DNA from: Treponema sp.
GTDB lineage: Bacteria > Spirochaetota > Spirochaetia > Treponematales > Treponemataceae
Length of the DNA: 64,000 nt
Assembly: GCA_017651065.1 (NCBI GenBank)
Contig: JAGCDP010000043.1
Coordinates: 24,511 to 88,510 of the forward strand
Direction: 5' to 3'
A program made the translations under genes and the position numbers. The notes below the pieces were generated by a model. That model had not been told where the DNA came from and searched no databases. It saw only the letters and a program-made list of their open reading frames with translations. This document shows positions 36,165-44,739 of this stretch, piece after piece. Each line of letters starts with the position of its first letter. The stretch's first letter is position 1.

Positions 36165-37250
36165 ATGGGACTTATTAAAGCAATCGTTGGCGCAACAGGC
36201 GGAGTACTCGCAGACCAGTGGAAGGAATACTTTTATTGCGACGCACTTCCTGCAAACGTTATCTGCAAGCGCGGTCAGAAAAAGACAAGCGGTCGTTCAA
36301 GCAATACAAAGGGTGACGAAAACATCATCACTCAGGGTTCTGTAATTGCAGTTGCAGACGGGCAGTGTATGCTCATTGTAGATCAGGGCAAGGTTGTAGA
36401 TGTCTGTGCAGAACCAGGCGAATACAAATATGATTCTTCTACAGAACCTTCTGTTTTTGCAGGCGGCTTTGGAAACGGTCTTATTGAATCCTTCAAAAAT
36501 ATAGGTAAGCGATTTACCTTTGGCGGCGAGGCTCCTAGAACTCAGCGCGTTTATTATATAAACACAAAGGAAATCATGGGAAACAAATACGGAACTCCTC
36601 AGACAGTTCCATTCCGCGTTGTAGATCCTCGTGCCGGAATTGATATTGATGTTTCTGTTTCCTGCTTTGGTGAATACAGCTACAAGGTTGTTGACCCTGT
36701 AGTATTTTATACAAATGTCTGCGGTAACGTAGAAGATGAATTCGTTCGCGAAAATCTTGAAGGTCAGCTTCGTTCAGAACTTTTGACAGCACTTCAGCCG
36801 GCTTTTGCTAGAATCAGTGAAATGGGAATCCGTTATTCTTCTGTACCTGCTCACACAAACGAGCTTGCAGATGCTTTGCGTACAGAACTCAGCCAGAAAT
36901 GGACAGAACGCCGCGGTATTCAGATTGGAATTGTCGGTGTTTCTTCTATCAAGGCAACCGAAGAAGATGAAAAGATGCTCAAGGGTCTTCAGCGCGATGC
37001 AGCATTTATGGATCCAACTCGTGCCGCTGCTCATTTAGTAGGTGCTCAGGCAGAAGCAATGAAAACTGCTGCAGGAAACACAAACGGTGCTGCAATGGCA
37101 TTTATGGGAATGGGAATGGCACAGCAGGCTGGTGGAGCAAATGCTCAGGAACTCTTTAAACTTGGACAGCAGTGGACCTGCTCTTGCGGAACTGTAAACA
37201 AAGGAAAGTTCTGTTCAGAATGCGGTAAGCCAAGACCAGCAGGTGACTAA
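36165..37250 (+). CDS. SPFH-domain protein with C-terminal zinc ribbon (YdjI-like)
   Basis: The 361-residue protein matches the 'virion core protein' SPFH family typified by Bacillus subtilis YdjI. The N-terminus MGLIKAIVGATGGVLADQWKE is followed by DENIITQGSVIAVADGQCMLIVDQGKVVD, an SPFH core, and a C-terminal double-CxxC ribbon (WTCSCGTVNKGKFCSECGK). The upstream in-frame ATG at 36129 lies inside a dispersed repeat, whereas the ATG at 36165 has GGAG at the proper distance. The stop overlaps the next start by one base (TAATG). With the two following genes it makes a YdjI-YdjG-YdjH-like set, probably concerned with membrane organisation or stress. Confidence 0.85.
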   Translation: MGLIKAIVGATGGVLADQWKEYFYCDALPANVICKRGQKKTSGRSSNTKGDENIITQGSVIAVADGQCMLIVDQGKVVDVCAEPGEYKYDSSTEPSVFAGGFGNGLIESFKNIGKRFTFGGEAPRTQRVYYINTKEIMGNKYGTPQTVPFRVVDPRAGIDIDVSVSCFGEYSYKVVDPVVFYTNVCGNVEDEFVRENLEGQLRSELLTALQPAFARISEMGIRYSSVPAHTNELADALRTELSQKWTERRGIQIGIVGVSSIKATEEDEKMLKGLQRDAAFMDPTRAAAHLVGAQAEAMKTAAGNTNGAAMAFMGMGMAQQAGGANAQELFKLGQQWTCSCGTVNKGKFCSECGKPRPAGD

Positions 37251-38308
37251 TGCCTAATATAAATCAGAGTGCAGCAAATTATCAGTGTCCTGCCTGCGGA
37301 GGCCCGCTTCATTTTGTTGGTGAAACAGGAAAACTTCAGTGTGATTATTGTGGTTCTTCTTATGATATAGAACAGATTGACAGTAAATACGGAAGGGCTG
37401 GGGCAGGAGTTTCAGGTACCTTTACTCAGGAATATTCAAATCTTTTTGAATACAATTGTCCTTCGTGCGGTGCACAGCTTTTCTGTGACGAAACAACTGC
37501 TGCAACAAGTTGTCCTTACTGTGGAAACAATCAGGTAGTTCACAAAGCCTTCAGCGGCGGAAAAATGCCTCAAAAAATCATTCCGTTTAAGCTCGAAAAG
37601 CAGGCGGCAATTAATGCGCTCAAAAATCACTACAAAGGTAAAAAACTGCTCCCAAAAGTTTTCAGTGAGCAGAACCATATAGAAGAAATAAAGGGCGTTT
37701 ATGTTCCGTTCTGGCTTTTCGACGGTCATGTTGATGTTCAGCTTGATATGAAGGGCACCCGCTCAACAGTAAATTACACTTCTAAAGAAAAAATAATCAC
37801 AACAGGTCATTATAATATTACACGAGCCGGTACTGTCAGCTTTGAAAAAATCAGTGTAAATGCTTCTAAAAAAATGGACGATGCCCTTATGGATTCAATC
37901 GAACCGTTTGATTATGATGACCTCCGCGATTTTACAGCTTCATACCTGCCGGGATTTTTTGCCGAAGTTTACGATGTTTCTACAGAAGAATGCTACGACC
38001 GTGCCAAGCTGCGTGCAGAAAATACAGCAGTTGATGAAATAAGAAACAGTGTTAGCGGCTATGAAACAGTAAGTGTAGTAAACAAAAAAGTTCGCATAAC
38101 AAATGATAAGGTAACATATTCCTTCATGCCGGTATGGGTTCTTTCAACAAAATGGCGCGACAAAAATTACATCTTTGCCATGAACGGCCAGACCGGCAAA
38201 ATGGTAGGCGACCTACCTGTAGATAAGGGCAGGTTCTGTAAATATTTATTCGGCATCACAGCCATTGTCGCAGCGATTGTTACACCATTGGTGTATTTCT
38301 TTTTTTAA
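37250..38308 (+). CDS. Double zinc-ribbon membrane protein (YdjG-like)
   Basis: Residues 14-50 form a first ribbon (CPACGG and CDYCGS), and residues 68-95 a second (CPSCGA and CPYCGN). A beta-rich domain follows (IPFKLEKQAAINALKNHYKGKKLLP, then GVYVPFWLFDGHV). The C-terminus has one membrane helix (YLFGITAIVAAIVTPLVYFFF). This matches the TFIIB-type zinc-ribbon protein YdjG of B. subtilis. It probably sits in the inner membrane with the ribbons in the cytoplasm. A DNA-binding role implied by the ribbon name is not supported by anything seen here. Confidence 0.82.
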   Translation: MPNINQSAANYQCPACGGPLHFVGETGKLQCDYCGSSYDIEQIDSKYGRAGAGVSGTFTQEYSNLFEYNCPSCGAQLFCDETTAATSCPYCGNNQVVHKAFSGGKMPQKIIPFKLEKQAAINALKNHYKGKKLLPKVFSEQNHIEEIKGVYVPFWLFDGHVDVQLDMKGTRSTVNYTSKEKIITTGHYNITRAGTVSFEKISVNASKKMDDALMDSIEPFDYDDLRDFTASYLPGFFAEVYDVSTEECYDRAKLRAENTAVDEIRNSVSGYETVSVVNKKVRITNDKVTYSFMPVWVLSTKWRDKNYIFAMNGQTGKMVGDLPVDKGRFCKYLFGITAIVAAIVTPLVYFFF

Positions 38309-38310
38309 CT

Positions 38311-38383
38311 GGATTGCCACGTCGCTGCGCTCCTCGCAATGACGTAGGCTTCGTTCGTCATTGCGAGCGAAGCGTGGCAATCC
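38311..38383. repeat. Family A dispersed repeat, paired inverted copies
   Basis: GGATTGCCACGTCGCTGC...CAATGAC (38311-38343) and GTCATTGCGAGCGAAGCG...AATCC (38357-38383) face each other across 13 bases. They lie between the YdjG-like and YdjH-like genes and end 17 bases before the next ATG. Confidence 0.85.
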
Positions 38384-38399
38384 ACAATATGGAGGCATT

Positions 38400-39209
38400 A
38401 TGAATAAAAAATTTATTTTTTTTCTTTTACTGATACTAATTCCATTAAGAATCTGGAGTCTATCTTCCTTAGTAAAAGACGACTGCGGCCTCCTGTCCAA
38501 TACCGAACTTTCTAATCTGCAGACCCGTGCAGAAAAGATTTCTTCAGATTATAACTGCGGGATATACATCGTCGTTGTAAAAAACATGGAAGATTTTGTT
38601 TTTGATTACGAAATCTACGACGACGCCTTTGGAATAGAAGCCTTTGCCCAATATTATTATTTTGAAAACCTTCACGGAATTGGCGAAACCGGCGACGGAA
38701 TCTTTCTTGTTATGAGCATGAAGGAACGCGATTACGACATAATGGCCCACGGTGATTTTGGCAATTACGCCTTTACAGACTACGGAAAAGACAAGCTTGC
38801 TGATTCCTTCCTTGATTATTTTGCAGACGGGGAGTGGTATCGCGGTTTTACTGCATATTTAATCACAGTTCAGAAATATCTTAAAGCAGCAGCAAATGGT
38901 ATCCCTGTAGACATAGGTACAAGAATAAAAGAACATGATCTGATTGCATCTCTTGCAGCAGGCCTTGTTTTCGGCTTCATCGTAGCATTAATTTCGTGTC
39001 TTGCAATGAAAAGTGGCATGAAATCAGTACATACAGCCAGAATTGCTTCAAATTTCATAGCTCATGATGGTATAAAAATCCCAATCCAAAAGGATATTTT
39101 CACCCACAACACAGTAGTCCGCCAGGTAATCCAGTCATCTTCCAGCTCTTCAGGCGGCGGAACCCACATAAATTCATCAGGCTCCTCTCACCACAGTGGA
39201 AAATTTTAG
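38400..39209 (+). CDS. TPM-domain membrane protein (YdjH-like)
   Basis: The protein starts with a signal/anchor (FIFFLLLILIPLRIWS). A TPM domain follows (VKDDCGLLSNTELSNLQTRAEKIS through GIFLVMSMKERDYDIMAHGDFG and DGEWYRGFTAYL). After a second membrane helix (LIASLAAGLVFGFIVALISCLAM) there is a tail ending in Ser/Gly-rich SSSSSSGGGTHINSS. TPM domains are found in envelope proteins, some with phosphatase activity. I chose the ATG at 38400 because AGGAGG lies close upstream. The longer frame runs through the repeat. It is the third member of the YdjI/YdjG/YdjH-like group. Confidence 0.84.
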   Translation: MNKKFIFFLLLILIPLRIWSLSSLVKDDCGLLSNTELSNLQTRAEKISSDYNCGIYIVVVKNMEDFVFDYEIYDDAFGIEAFAQYYYFENLHGIGETGDGIFLVMSMKERDYDIMAHGDFGNYAFTDYGKDKLADSFLDYFADGEWYRGFTAYLITVQKYLKAAANGIPVDIGTRIKEHDLIASLAAGLVFGFIVALISCLAMKSGMKSVHTARIASNFIAHDGIKIPIQKDIFTHNTVVRQVIQSSSSSSGGGTHINSSGSSHHSGKF

Positions 39210-39228
39210 GAATTCTCCATTTTTTCAT

Positions 39229-39257
39229 TTGACTATTCCTTTTTTATGGCGTAAAAT
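39229..39257 (+). promoter_or_regulatory. Sigma70-type promoter of the sugar ABC ATPase gene
   Basis: TTGACT (39229-39234), a 17-base spacer and TAAAAT (39252-39257). A strong AAGGAGG (39278-39284) precedes the ATG. Confidence 0.72.
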
Positions 39258-39295
39258 TAAAGAATAATATAACCCTTAAGGAGGCCACACAAAAA

Positions 39296-40426
39296 ATGGC
39301 TAAAGTAGAACTTAAAGGTATTGGTAAGGTTTACGACGGCGGTGTTCGTGCTGTAAGCAATGCTAATATCACTATTGAAGACAAGGAATTCTGCGTATTC
39401 GTAGGTCCTTCTGGATGCGGTAAGTCAACAACTCTCCGCATGATTGCAGGTTTGGAAGACATTACTGAAGGTAAGCTCTTCATCGATGGCGTTGAAATGA
39501 ATGACGTTCCACCAAAGGATCGTGATATCGCCATGGTATTCCAGAACTATGCTCTTTACCCACATATGACTGTATATGACAACATGGCATTCGGTCTTAA
39601 GATCCGCAAGATGGATAAAGCCGAAATTGACCGCCGTGTCCGTGAAGCAGCAAAACAGCTTGACCTTACAATCTACTTGGATCGTAAGCCAAAGGCTCTT
39701 TCGGGTGGACAGAGACAGCGTGTTGCAGTAGGACGCGCTATCGTTCGTGAACCAAAAGTATTCTTGTTCGACGAACCACTTTCTAACTTGGATGCTAAGC
39801 TCCGTGTAACAATGCGTTCTGAACTTGCAGCACTCCACAACAGACTTCAGGCAACAATGATCTACGTAACACACGACCAGATCGAAGCTATGACTTTGGG
39901 TACAAAGATCGTAGTTATGAAGGACGGTATCATCCAGCAGATCGGTGCTCCACTTTACCTCTACAACTATCCAATCAACAAGTTCGTAGCAGGCTTCATC
40001 GGAACACCTCCAATGAACTTCCTTACAGTTAAGGTTTTGGAAAAGAACGGAAACATCGTTTGTGATGAAGGTTCATTCGAAATCAACCCAACAGCTGAAC
40101 AGGCTAAGAAACTTAAGGACTGGGTAGGAAAGGAAATCACATTCGGTATCCGTCCAGAAGACCTTACATATGTTGAAAAGCCAGCTGCTAAAGACGATAT
40201 GCAGATGAAGATTACTAACAAGGAACCACTTGGTGCCGAAACACATCTTTATCTTATTTCTAACAAGGGACAGAGCATCATCGCTAAGACAACAGCAACT
40301 GCTGAATTCCGCCTTGGTGATACAGTAAACGTTGTTCCTAACATGGAAAAAGCTAAGTTCTTCGAAATTAATCCAGAAGCTGCAGAAGAAATGAACATCT
40401 GTGATGTAATCGAAAAGAAGTGGTAA
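39296..40426 (+). CDS. Carbohydrate ABC transporter ATP-binding protein (MsmK/UgpC/MalK type)
   Basis: The 376-residue ATPase has Walker A GPSGCGKST, Q-loop VFQNYALYPHMTVYDNMAFGL, signature LSGGQRQRVAVGRAI, Walker B VFLFDEPLSNLD and H-loop VTHDQ. A C-terminal TOBE/OB region follows (GIRPEDLTY). Shared ATPases of this type energise several sugar importers. It stands alone, with its own strong promoter, ribosome site and terminator, and no permease beside it. The ABC cluster at 47-60 kb has two permease pairs but no ATPase, so this is the likely partner. That pairing is inference. Confidence 0.95.
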   Translation: MAKVELKGIGKVYDGGVRAVSNANITIEDKEFCVFVGPSGCGKSTTLRMIAGLEDITEGKLFIDGVEMNDVPPKDRDIAMVFQNYALYPHMTVYDNMAFGLKIRKMDKAEIDRRVREAAKQLDLTIYLDRKPKALSGGQRQRVAVGRAIVREPKVFLFDEPLSNLDAKLRVTMRSELAALHNRLQATMIYVTHDQIEAMTLGTKIVVMKDGIIQQIGAPLYLYNYPINKFVAGFIGTPPMNFLTVKVLEKNGNIVCDEGSFEINPTAEQAKKLKDWVGKEITFGIRPEDLTYVEKPAAKDDMQMKITNKEPLGAETHLYLISNKGQSIIAKTTATAEFRLGDTVNVVPNMEKAKFFEINPEAAEEMNICDVIEKKW

Positions 40427-40440
40427 AAAACACCGCAATA

Positions 40441-40469
40441 TGTCATTATCGGGCTTGACCCGATAATCT
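40441..40469. repeat. Family B dispersed hairpin
   Basis: ATTATCGGG and CCCGATAAT pair perfectly around CTTGA. Relative to the copies at 43918 and 60364 both sides of one base pair are changed (G-C to A-T), keeping the stem. Confidence 0.85.
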
Positions 40470-40479
40470 CGAATTAAAA

Positions 40480-40508
40480 GGCATTGTTCTATGAACAGTG
40501 CCTTTTTT
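40480..40508 (+). terminator. Intrinsic terminator after the ABC ATPase gene
   Basis: GGCATTGTTC and GAACAGTGCC pair (one G-U) around a TAT loop, followed by seven T. Confidence 0.85.
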
Positions 40509-40531
40509 TATTTAACTGGATCATGTAGAAA

Positions 40532-40599
40532 ATCATCACGAGCGGGCCCCAGCGACGGCAAAAAATACGGCCTCCCCCCAGTCTTTCGCTCGATATGAT
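40532..40599. repeat. 68-bp foldback element, possible second terminator
   Basis: ATCATCACGAGCG (40532-40544) pairs imperfectly with CGCTCGATATGAT (40587-40599). The GC-rich middle contains GGCCCC and runs of C. GCCTTTTT follows the right arm, so it may stop transcription. It does not match the other repeat families here. Confidence 0.55.
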
Positions 40600-40639
40600 G
40601 CCTTTTTATAATTCAAAAATTCTGTTACAATAACTTTTG

Positions 40640-42520
40640 ATGAACAAAAACGCTTTAGTTATTTACAAGACTCAACCCGCAATAATCAAAGAATTGGACG
40701 GTGATAAATACATAATCACATATGGTAAACAAGAACAGAAGGTTCGAGAGAAGGATGTTATTCTTCTTAGTGAAGGGCCGGTTACTTCTATTGAAAAGGT
40801 GCTTACGGGTCTGGATGACAGTGCGCTTTTAGGACAATTTAATTCATCACTTTTAGAAACATATGAACTTTTAATTTCAGAACCGGAAACTGCCACAGCG
40901 CCATTGAGTTTTAATGAAATTGTAGACTATGCTGCTTCTGACCTTGCTCCGGACAATATATGGGCTTTTTATCAGACAATATGTAATATGCCGCAATTCT
41001 GCCAGGACGCGGAAGCACTCAAAAACGGAACTCTCTCATTTACACTCCGCACACAAGAGCAGATTGATGAAATTAATCAGAAAAAATACGAAAAAGAACA
41101 TGAAGCAGAACTTCGCCAGGCTTTCATTGAACGGCTCAAGAATCGTAAACTTGACCTTCCTGCAGATTCAAAATTTATAGGCGAAGTTGAAGCGTTTGCA
41201 CTTTGCCAGACAGATAAATCAAAAGTTCTGGAAATGGCAGGCCTTCCTCAAAATATAGAAAAAGCTCATCGGCTCTTGATAGAAACCGGTATCTGGAGTG
41301 AAATAAAAAATCCTCATCCGACCCGGCTTGGATTCAGTTTTGATTCTGCCCGTGAACAGCTTGGTCCTATGCCCGACGAAGAACGTGAAGAAGCTCCGTG
41401 TGTCTGTTATGCAATCGACTCTCCAAATGCAGCAGACCCTGATGATGCTGTTGGCTTTGACGGACAGAAGCTTTGGGTTTGTATTGCAGACCCGGCCGCA
41501 AGTGTTGCTCCGGATTCGGCAATTGATATAGCAGCGCGTAATCGTGGAACTACTCTTTATATTCCCGAAGGTGCAAGCCGAATGCTTTGTGAAAGCAGTC
41601 TTGAAGATTATGCTCTTGGACTTAAAGAACAATCAAATGCACTTGCTTTTGTAATTACTCTTGATGATGACTGTCAGATATCAGACTGTGAAGTAAAAAA
41701 AGTTCGCGTTCATGTAAAAATGATTTCTTACGAACAGGCAGAACAGCAGAAAGAAAGCCCGGAACTTAAACCTCTTTTTGAAATTGCACGCCGTAACCTT
41801 GCACGCCGCAACGCCAATAACGCAGTAACAATCCAGATGCCGGAAGTAGATATAAAGGTAGACCGCGAAACAAAAATTGTAACTGTTGCTCCCGAAGTAA
41901 AATATGAATCAAACGATATGATTCAGGAAATGATGCTTTTAGCAGGTGAGGGCGCCGCAAAGTTTGCATTTAAAAATAAAATACCATTCCCGTTTGTAAG
42001 TCAGGAGGCTCCGGAATTTCCTGCAAAAGTTCCTGATGGATGGGCAGGCCAGTTTGCCCGTGTAAAATGTATGCGTAAGCGTTCTGTTGGAATAACCCCG
42101 GCTCCTCATGCAGGCCTTGGCCTAAGCTTTTACAGTCAGGTAACTTCACCTTTACGCCGTTACGGAGACCTGGTTGCCCACCAGCAGCTGCGTGCCTTTA
42201 TAGACGGCCGACGCCTGCTTGACAAAGACGAAATGCTGGAACGCATAGCCGCAGGAGATGCCGCCAGCCAGGATGCCCGCAAAGCAAGCCGCCTTAGTGA
42301 GACTCACTGGAAGCTTGTCTACCTTATGCAAAATCCTGAACAGACCTACCAGGCCTTCTGCATAGACAAGCGTGGCTCGGACGCACTTTTCCTCATTCCT
42401 TCTCTTGATATGCAGACAACATTGAAAGGTTGCAGCAATATAAATTTGAACGACGAAGTTACCCTAAAAGCCGGCAAAATAGATATTACAACTCAGAATG
42501 TAGATTTCATCAGACAATAA
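40640..42520 (+). CDS. RNase II/R-family exoribonuclease
   Basis: The 626-residue protein has the RNB catalytic domain. The signature CYAIDSPNAADPDDAVG carries the clustered magnesium-binding aspartates, followed by LWVCIADPAASVAPDS, and the later TSPLRRYGDLVAHQQL is the typical RNB end motif. The N-terminal part has no clear cold-shock domains. The C-terminus is short with a weak S1-like end, so it is smaller than classical RNase R. I chose the ATG at 40640, although a TTG at 40637 is in frame. There is no Shine-Dalgarno, and TACAAT lies 8 bases upstream, so the transcript may be leaderless. Confidence 0.88.
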   Translation: MNKNALVIYKTQPAIIKELDGDKYIITYGKQEQKVREKDVILLSEGPVTSIEKVLTGLDDSALLGQFNSSLLETYELLISEPETATAPLSFNEIVDYAASDLAPDNIWAFYQTICNMPQFCQDAEALKNGTLSFTLRTQEQIDEINQKKYEKEHEAELRQAFIERLKNRKLDLPADSKFIGEVEAFALCQTDKSKVLEMAGLPQNIEKAHRLLIETGIWSEIKNPHPTRLGFSFDSAREQLGPMPDEEREEAPCVCYAIDSPNAADPDDAVGFDGQKLWVCIADPAASVAPDSAIDIAARNRGTTLYIPEGASRMLCESSLEDYALGLKEQSNALAFVITLDDDCQISDCEVKKVRVHVKMISYEQAEQQKESPELKPLFEIARRNLARRNANNAVTIQMPEVDIKVDRETKIVTVAPEVKYESNDMIQEMMLLAGEGAAKFAFKNKIPFPFVSQEAPEFPAKVPDGWAGQFARVKCMRKRSVGITPAPHAGLGLSFYSQVTSPLRRYGDLVAHQQLRAFIDGRRLLDKDEMLERIAAGDAASQDARKASRLSETHWKLVYLMQNPEQTYQAFCIDKRGSDALFLIPSLDMQTTLKGCSNINLNDEVTLKAGKIDITTQNVDFIRQ

Positions 42521-42526
42521 TAGTTC

Positions 42527-42555
42527 TTGTATGTAGCTCCTAAAAACACTATAAT
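42527..42555 (+). promoter_or_regulatory. Sigma70-type promoter of lysC
   Basis: TTGTAT (42527-42532), a 17-base spacer and a consensus TATAAT (42550-42555). The predicted leader of about 22 bases contains AAAGGA and no room for a lysine riboswitch. Confidence 0.72.
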
Positions 42556-42583
42556 ACTTTTCAAACATAAAAAGGAACATAAT

Positions 42584-43909
42584 ATGATAGTAATGAAATT
42601 CGGTGGTTCCAGCGTTGCTAACGCTGAACGTATTAAGCATGTTGCATCAATAATCAAGGCATATCAGTATCGCAGACCGGTGGTTGTTCTTTCTGCCATG
42701 GGAGATACTACAGACCATCTTTTGGAGGCCGCAGACAAGGCTGTAGAAGGCACTGTAGATGTTGCCGGTGTTGCAAAACTTCATGAAGATACTGCTGCAG
42801 AGCTTGGAATTAATATAGATACAATAGAAGCCCTGCTTGAAGAGCTTAAACAGCTGCTCACAGGTATTTCGATGCTTAAAGAAGTGAGCAAACGTTCCCG
42901 TGACTATCTTGTTTCTTTTGGTGAGCGCATGTCTGTTCGTATGATGGCTGCTTACTTAAATAGTCAGGGTATTCCTGCAAAGTTCCACGATGCCTGGAAT
43001 GTTGGTTTTGTAAGCGACAGCAATTTTATGTCTGCCGAGCTTCTTGAAGAAACCTGGACAAATATTCCTCAGTATTTAAACGGCTACAAAAACGGTGCCT
43101 ATGATGATATTCCAATTGTAACTGGCTTTATTGCAAAAGACGCAAAGGGTAACATTACAACTTTAGGCCGCGGTGGTTCAGATCTTACTGCAACTATGAT
43201 TGGAGCCGCAATGCAGGCAGAAGAAGTTCAGACCTGGAAGGATGTTGACGGTATTCTTACTGCAGACCCTCGTGTAGTTACAGACGCAAAGCCTGTTCCT
43301 GAAGTTACTTACGAAGAAGCACAGGAGCTTGCAATGTTTGGTGCTCAGGTACTTCATCCTCGTTCAATGCTTCCTGTACGCAAGACCGGAACTCCTGTTC
43401 GTGTAAAGAATTCCTACAACATTCAGAGCCTTGGTTCAATTATTGTAGAAAATCATACTGGCAAAGTTCCTCCAGTCTGCGCAATTACTAGCGTAAAGCA
43501 CATTACTCTTATTGATATTGTTTCATCACGCATGCTTGGGGCTGCCGGCTTCCTTGCACATATTTTCAATAACTTCTTAAAATGGAATATAAGCATTGAC
43601 GTTATTGCTACTTCTGAAGTTTCTGTTTCGCTTACAGTTAATTCAAAAGACAAACTCGACGGTCTTGTTGAAGATCTTGAAAAAGCAGGTGAAGTTACAG
43701 TCCGCGAAGGTAAAGCAATCGTTACAATTATCTGTGACGCCGCTCATTCAAGCGATATTCTTGCAAGCGGTTTTGAAGCCCTTGCCGATGAAGGCATAAA
43801 CGTACAGATGATTAGCCAGGGTGCCAGCAAAGTAAACATAAGTATTATTGTTAATGAAGATGAGGCTGATGAAACTGTCCGTGTTCTTCATCAGGCATAT
43901 TTCAGTTAA
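42584..43909 (+). CDS. lysC: Aspartate kinase
   Basis: The enzyme phosphorylates aspartate, the first step toward lysine, diaminopimelate, threonine and methionine. The kinase domain opens with VMKFGGSSVANAERI and contains TLGRGGSDLTATMIGAAM and WKDVDGILTADPRVV. Two C-terminal ACT domains follow (ITLIDIVSSRMLGAAGFLAHIF, and MISQGASKVNISIIV), indicating allosteric control, most likely by lysine or threonine. The frame is open upstream to 42527, but that start overlaps the -35 box. The ATG at 42584 has AAAGGA at the right distance. dapB lies 50 bp downstream, behind a family B hairpin. Confidence 0.96.
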   Translation: MIVMKFGGSSVANAERIKHVASIIKAYQYRRPVVVLSAMGDTTDHLLEAADKAVEGTVDVAGVAKLHEDTAAELGINIDTIEALLEELKQLLTGISMLKEVSKRSRDYLVSFGERMSVRMMAAYLNSQGIPAKFHDAWNVGFVSDSNFMSAELLEETWTNIPQYLNGYKNGAYDDIPIVTGFIAKDAKGNITTLGRGGSDLTATMIGAAMQAEEVQTWKDVDGILTADPRVVTDAKPVPEVTYEEAQELAMFGAQVLHPRSMLPVRKTGTPVRVKNSYNIQSLGSIIVENHTGKVPPVCAITSVKHITLIDIVSSRMLGAAGFLAHIFNNFLKWNISIDVIATSEVSVSLTVNSKDKLDGLVEDLEKAGEVTVREGKAIVTIICDAAHSSDILASGFEALADEGINVQMISQGASKVNISIIVNEDEADETVRVLHQAYFS

Positions 43910-43917
43910 TTAAATTA

Positions 43918-43946
43918 TGTCATTGTCGGGCTTGACCCGACAATCT
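43918..43946. repeat. Family B dispersed hairpin between lysC and dapB
   Basis: ATTGTCGGG and CCCGACAAT pair perfectly around CTTGA. It ends 13 bases before the dapB ATG, just ahead of the GGAGG ribosome site. Confidence 0.85.
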
Positions 43947-43959
43947 GTTTGGAGGAAAT

Positions 43960-44739
43960 ATGAAGATTGCATTAGTAGGATACGGCAAGATGGGCCACAT
44001 GATTGAGCAGTGTGCAAAGCGTGCCGGTCATGAAGTTGTTGTTACTATAGATGTTGCTGCAGAAGATGCACAGGTAAAGGTAGCTCAGGGAGACGGAGAA
44101 GCTGTTGCCCGCGCTGTAAAATCAAGTGGTGCAGAAGGTGTTATTGAATTTACACACCCTGTTGCAGTTATGAATAATATAAAAGCTTTGCTTCCACTTG
44201 GACTTCCTCTTGTTGTAGGAACTACCGGCTGGAATGACAAGCATGATGAAATCCGTGAGTTTGCAAAAAAGGTTGGCGGAACAATTATGACTGCCGGAAA
44301 CTTTTCAATCGGAGTAAACATGTTTTATAAAATCGTAGAAGAAGCTGCAAAAATCATGTCTGAATACGATGACTACGATGTTGCAACCTGGGAAATGCAC
44401 CATAATCAGAAGGCCGACAGCCCAAGTGGTACAGCTTTGGAAATTGCCCGCCGTGTTCAGCTTGCTTACAAGAACAAAAATGAAATTGTAACAGATGCCT
44501 TTCACGAGCGCCCGGCAGTCAATCAGCTTCATGTAAGTTCAACACGCTGCGGAAACGTTCCCGGAACTCACAAGGTTTTCTTTGATGGAACTGCAGATAC
44601 TATTGAATTGACTCATACAGCCCGAAGCCGCGAAGGTTTTGCTGTAGGCACTGTAAAGAGTCTTGAAAAATTAGATTCAGCCCTAAAGACTGGCAAGCTT
44701 GCAAAAGGCAATCTGTACTTGTGGGATGACTTATATTAA
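43960..44739 (+). CDS. dapB: 4-hydroxy-tetrahydrodipicolinate reductase
   Basis: This NAD(P)H-dependent enzyme of lysine and diaminopimelate synthesis has 259 residues. It has the Rossmann start MKIALVGYGKMG, the cofactor loop VGTTGWN, the substrate motif WEMHHNQKADSPSGTALEIA (family E(L/I)HHxxKxDxPSGTA) and a terminal dimer region. It forms an operon-like pair with lysC, supplying meso-diaminopimelate or an alternative diamino acid for the cell wall. The stop overlaps the convergent membrane-protein gene by 4 bp. Confidence 0.96.
   Translation: MKIALVGYGKMGHMIEQCAKRAGHEVVVTIDVAAEDAQVKVAQGDGEAVARAVKSSGAEGVIEFTHPVAVMNNIKALLPLGLPLVVGTTGWNDKHDEIREFAKKVGGTIMTAGNFSIGVNMFYKIVEEAAKIMSEYDDYDVATWEMHHNQKADSPSGTALEIARRVQLAYKNKNEIVTDAFHERPAVNQLHVSSTRCGNVPGTHKVFFDGTADTIELTHTARSREGFAVGTVKSLEKLDSALKTGKLAKGNLYLWDDLY

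Noticed and set aside
42556..42583. Lysine riboswitch ahead of lysC
   Set aside because: The predicted leader is only about 22 bases, far too short for the aptamer.
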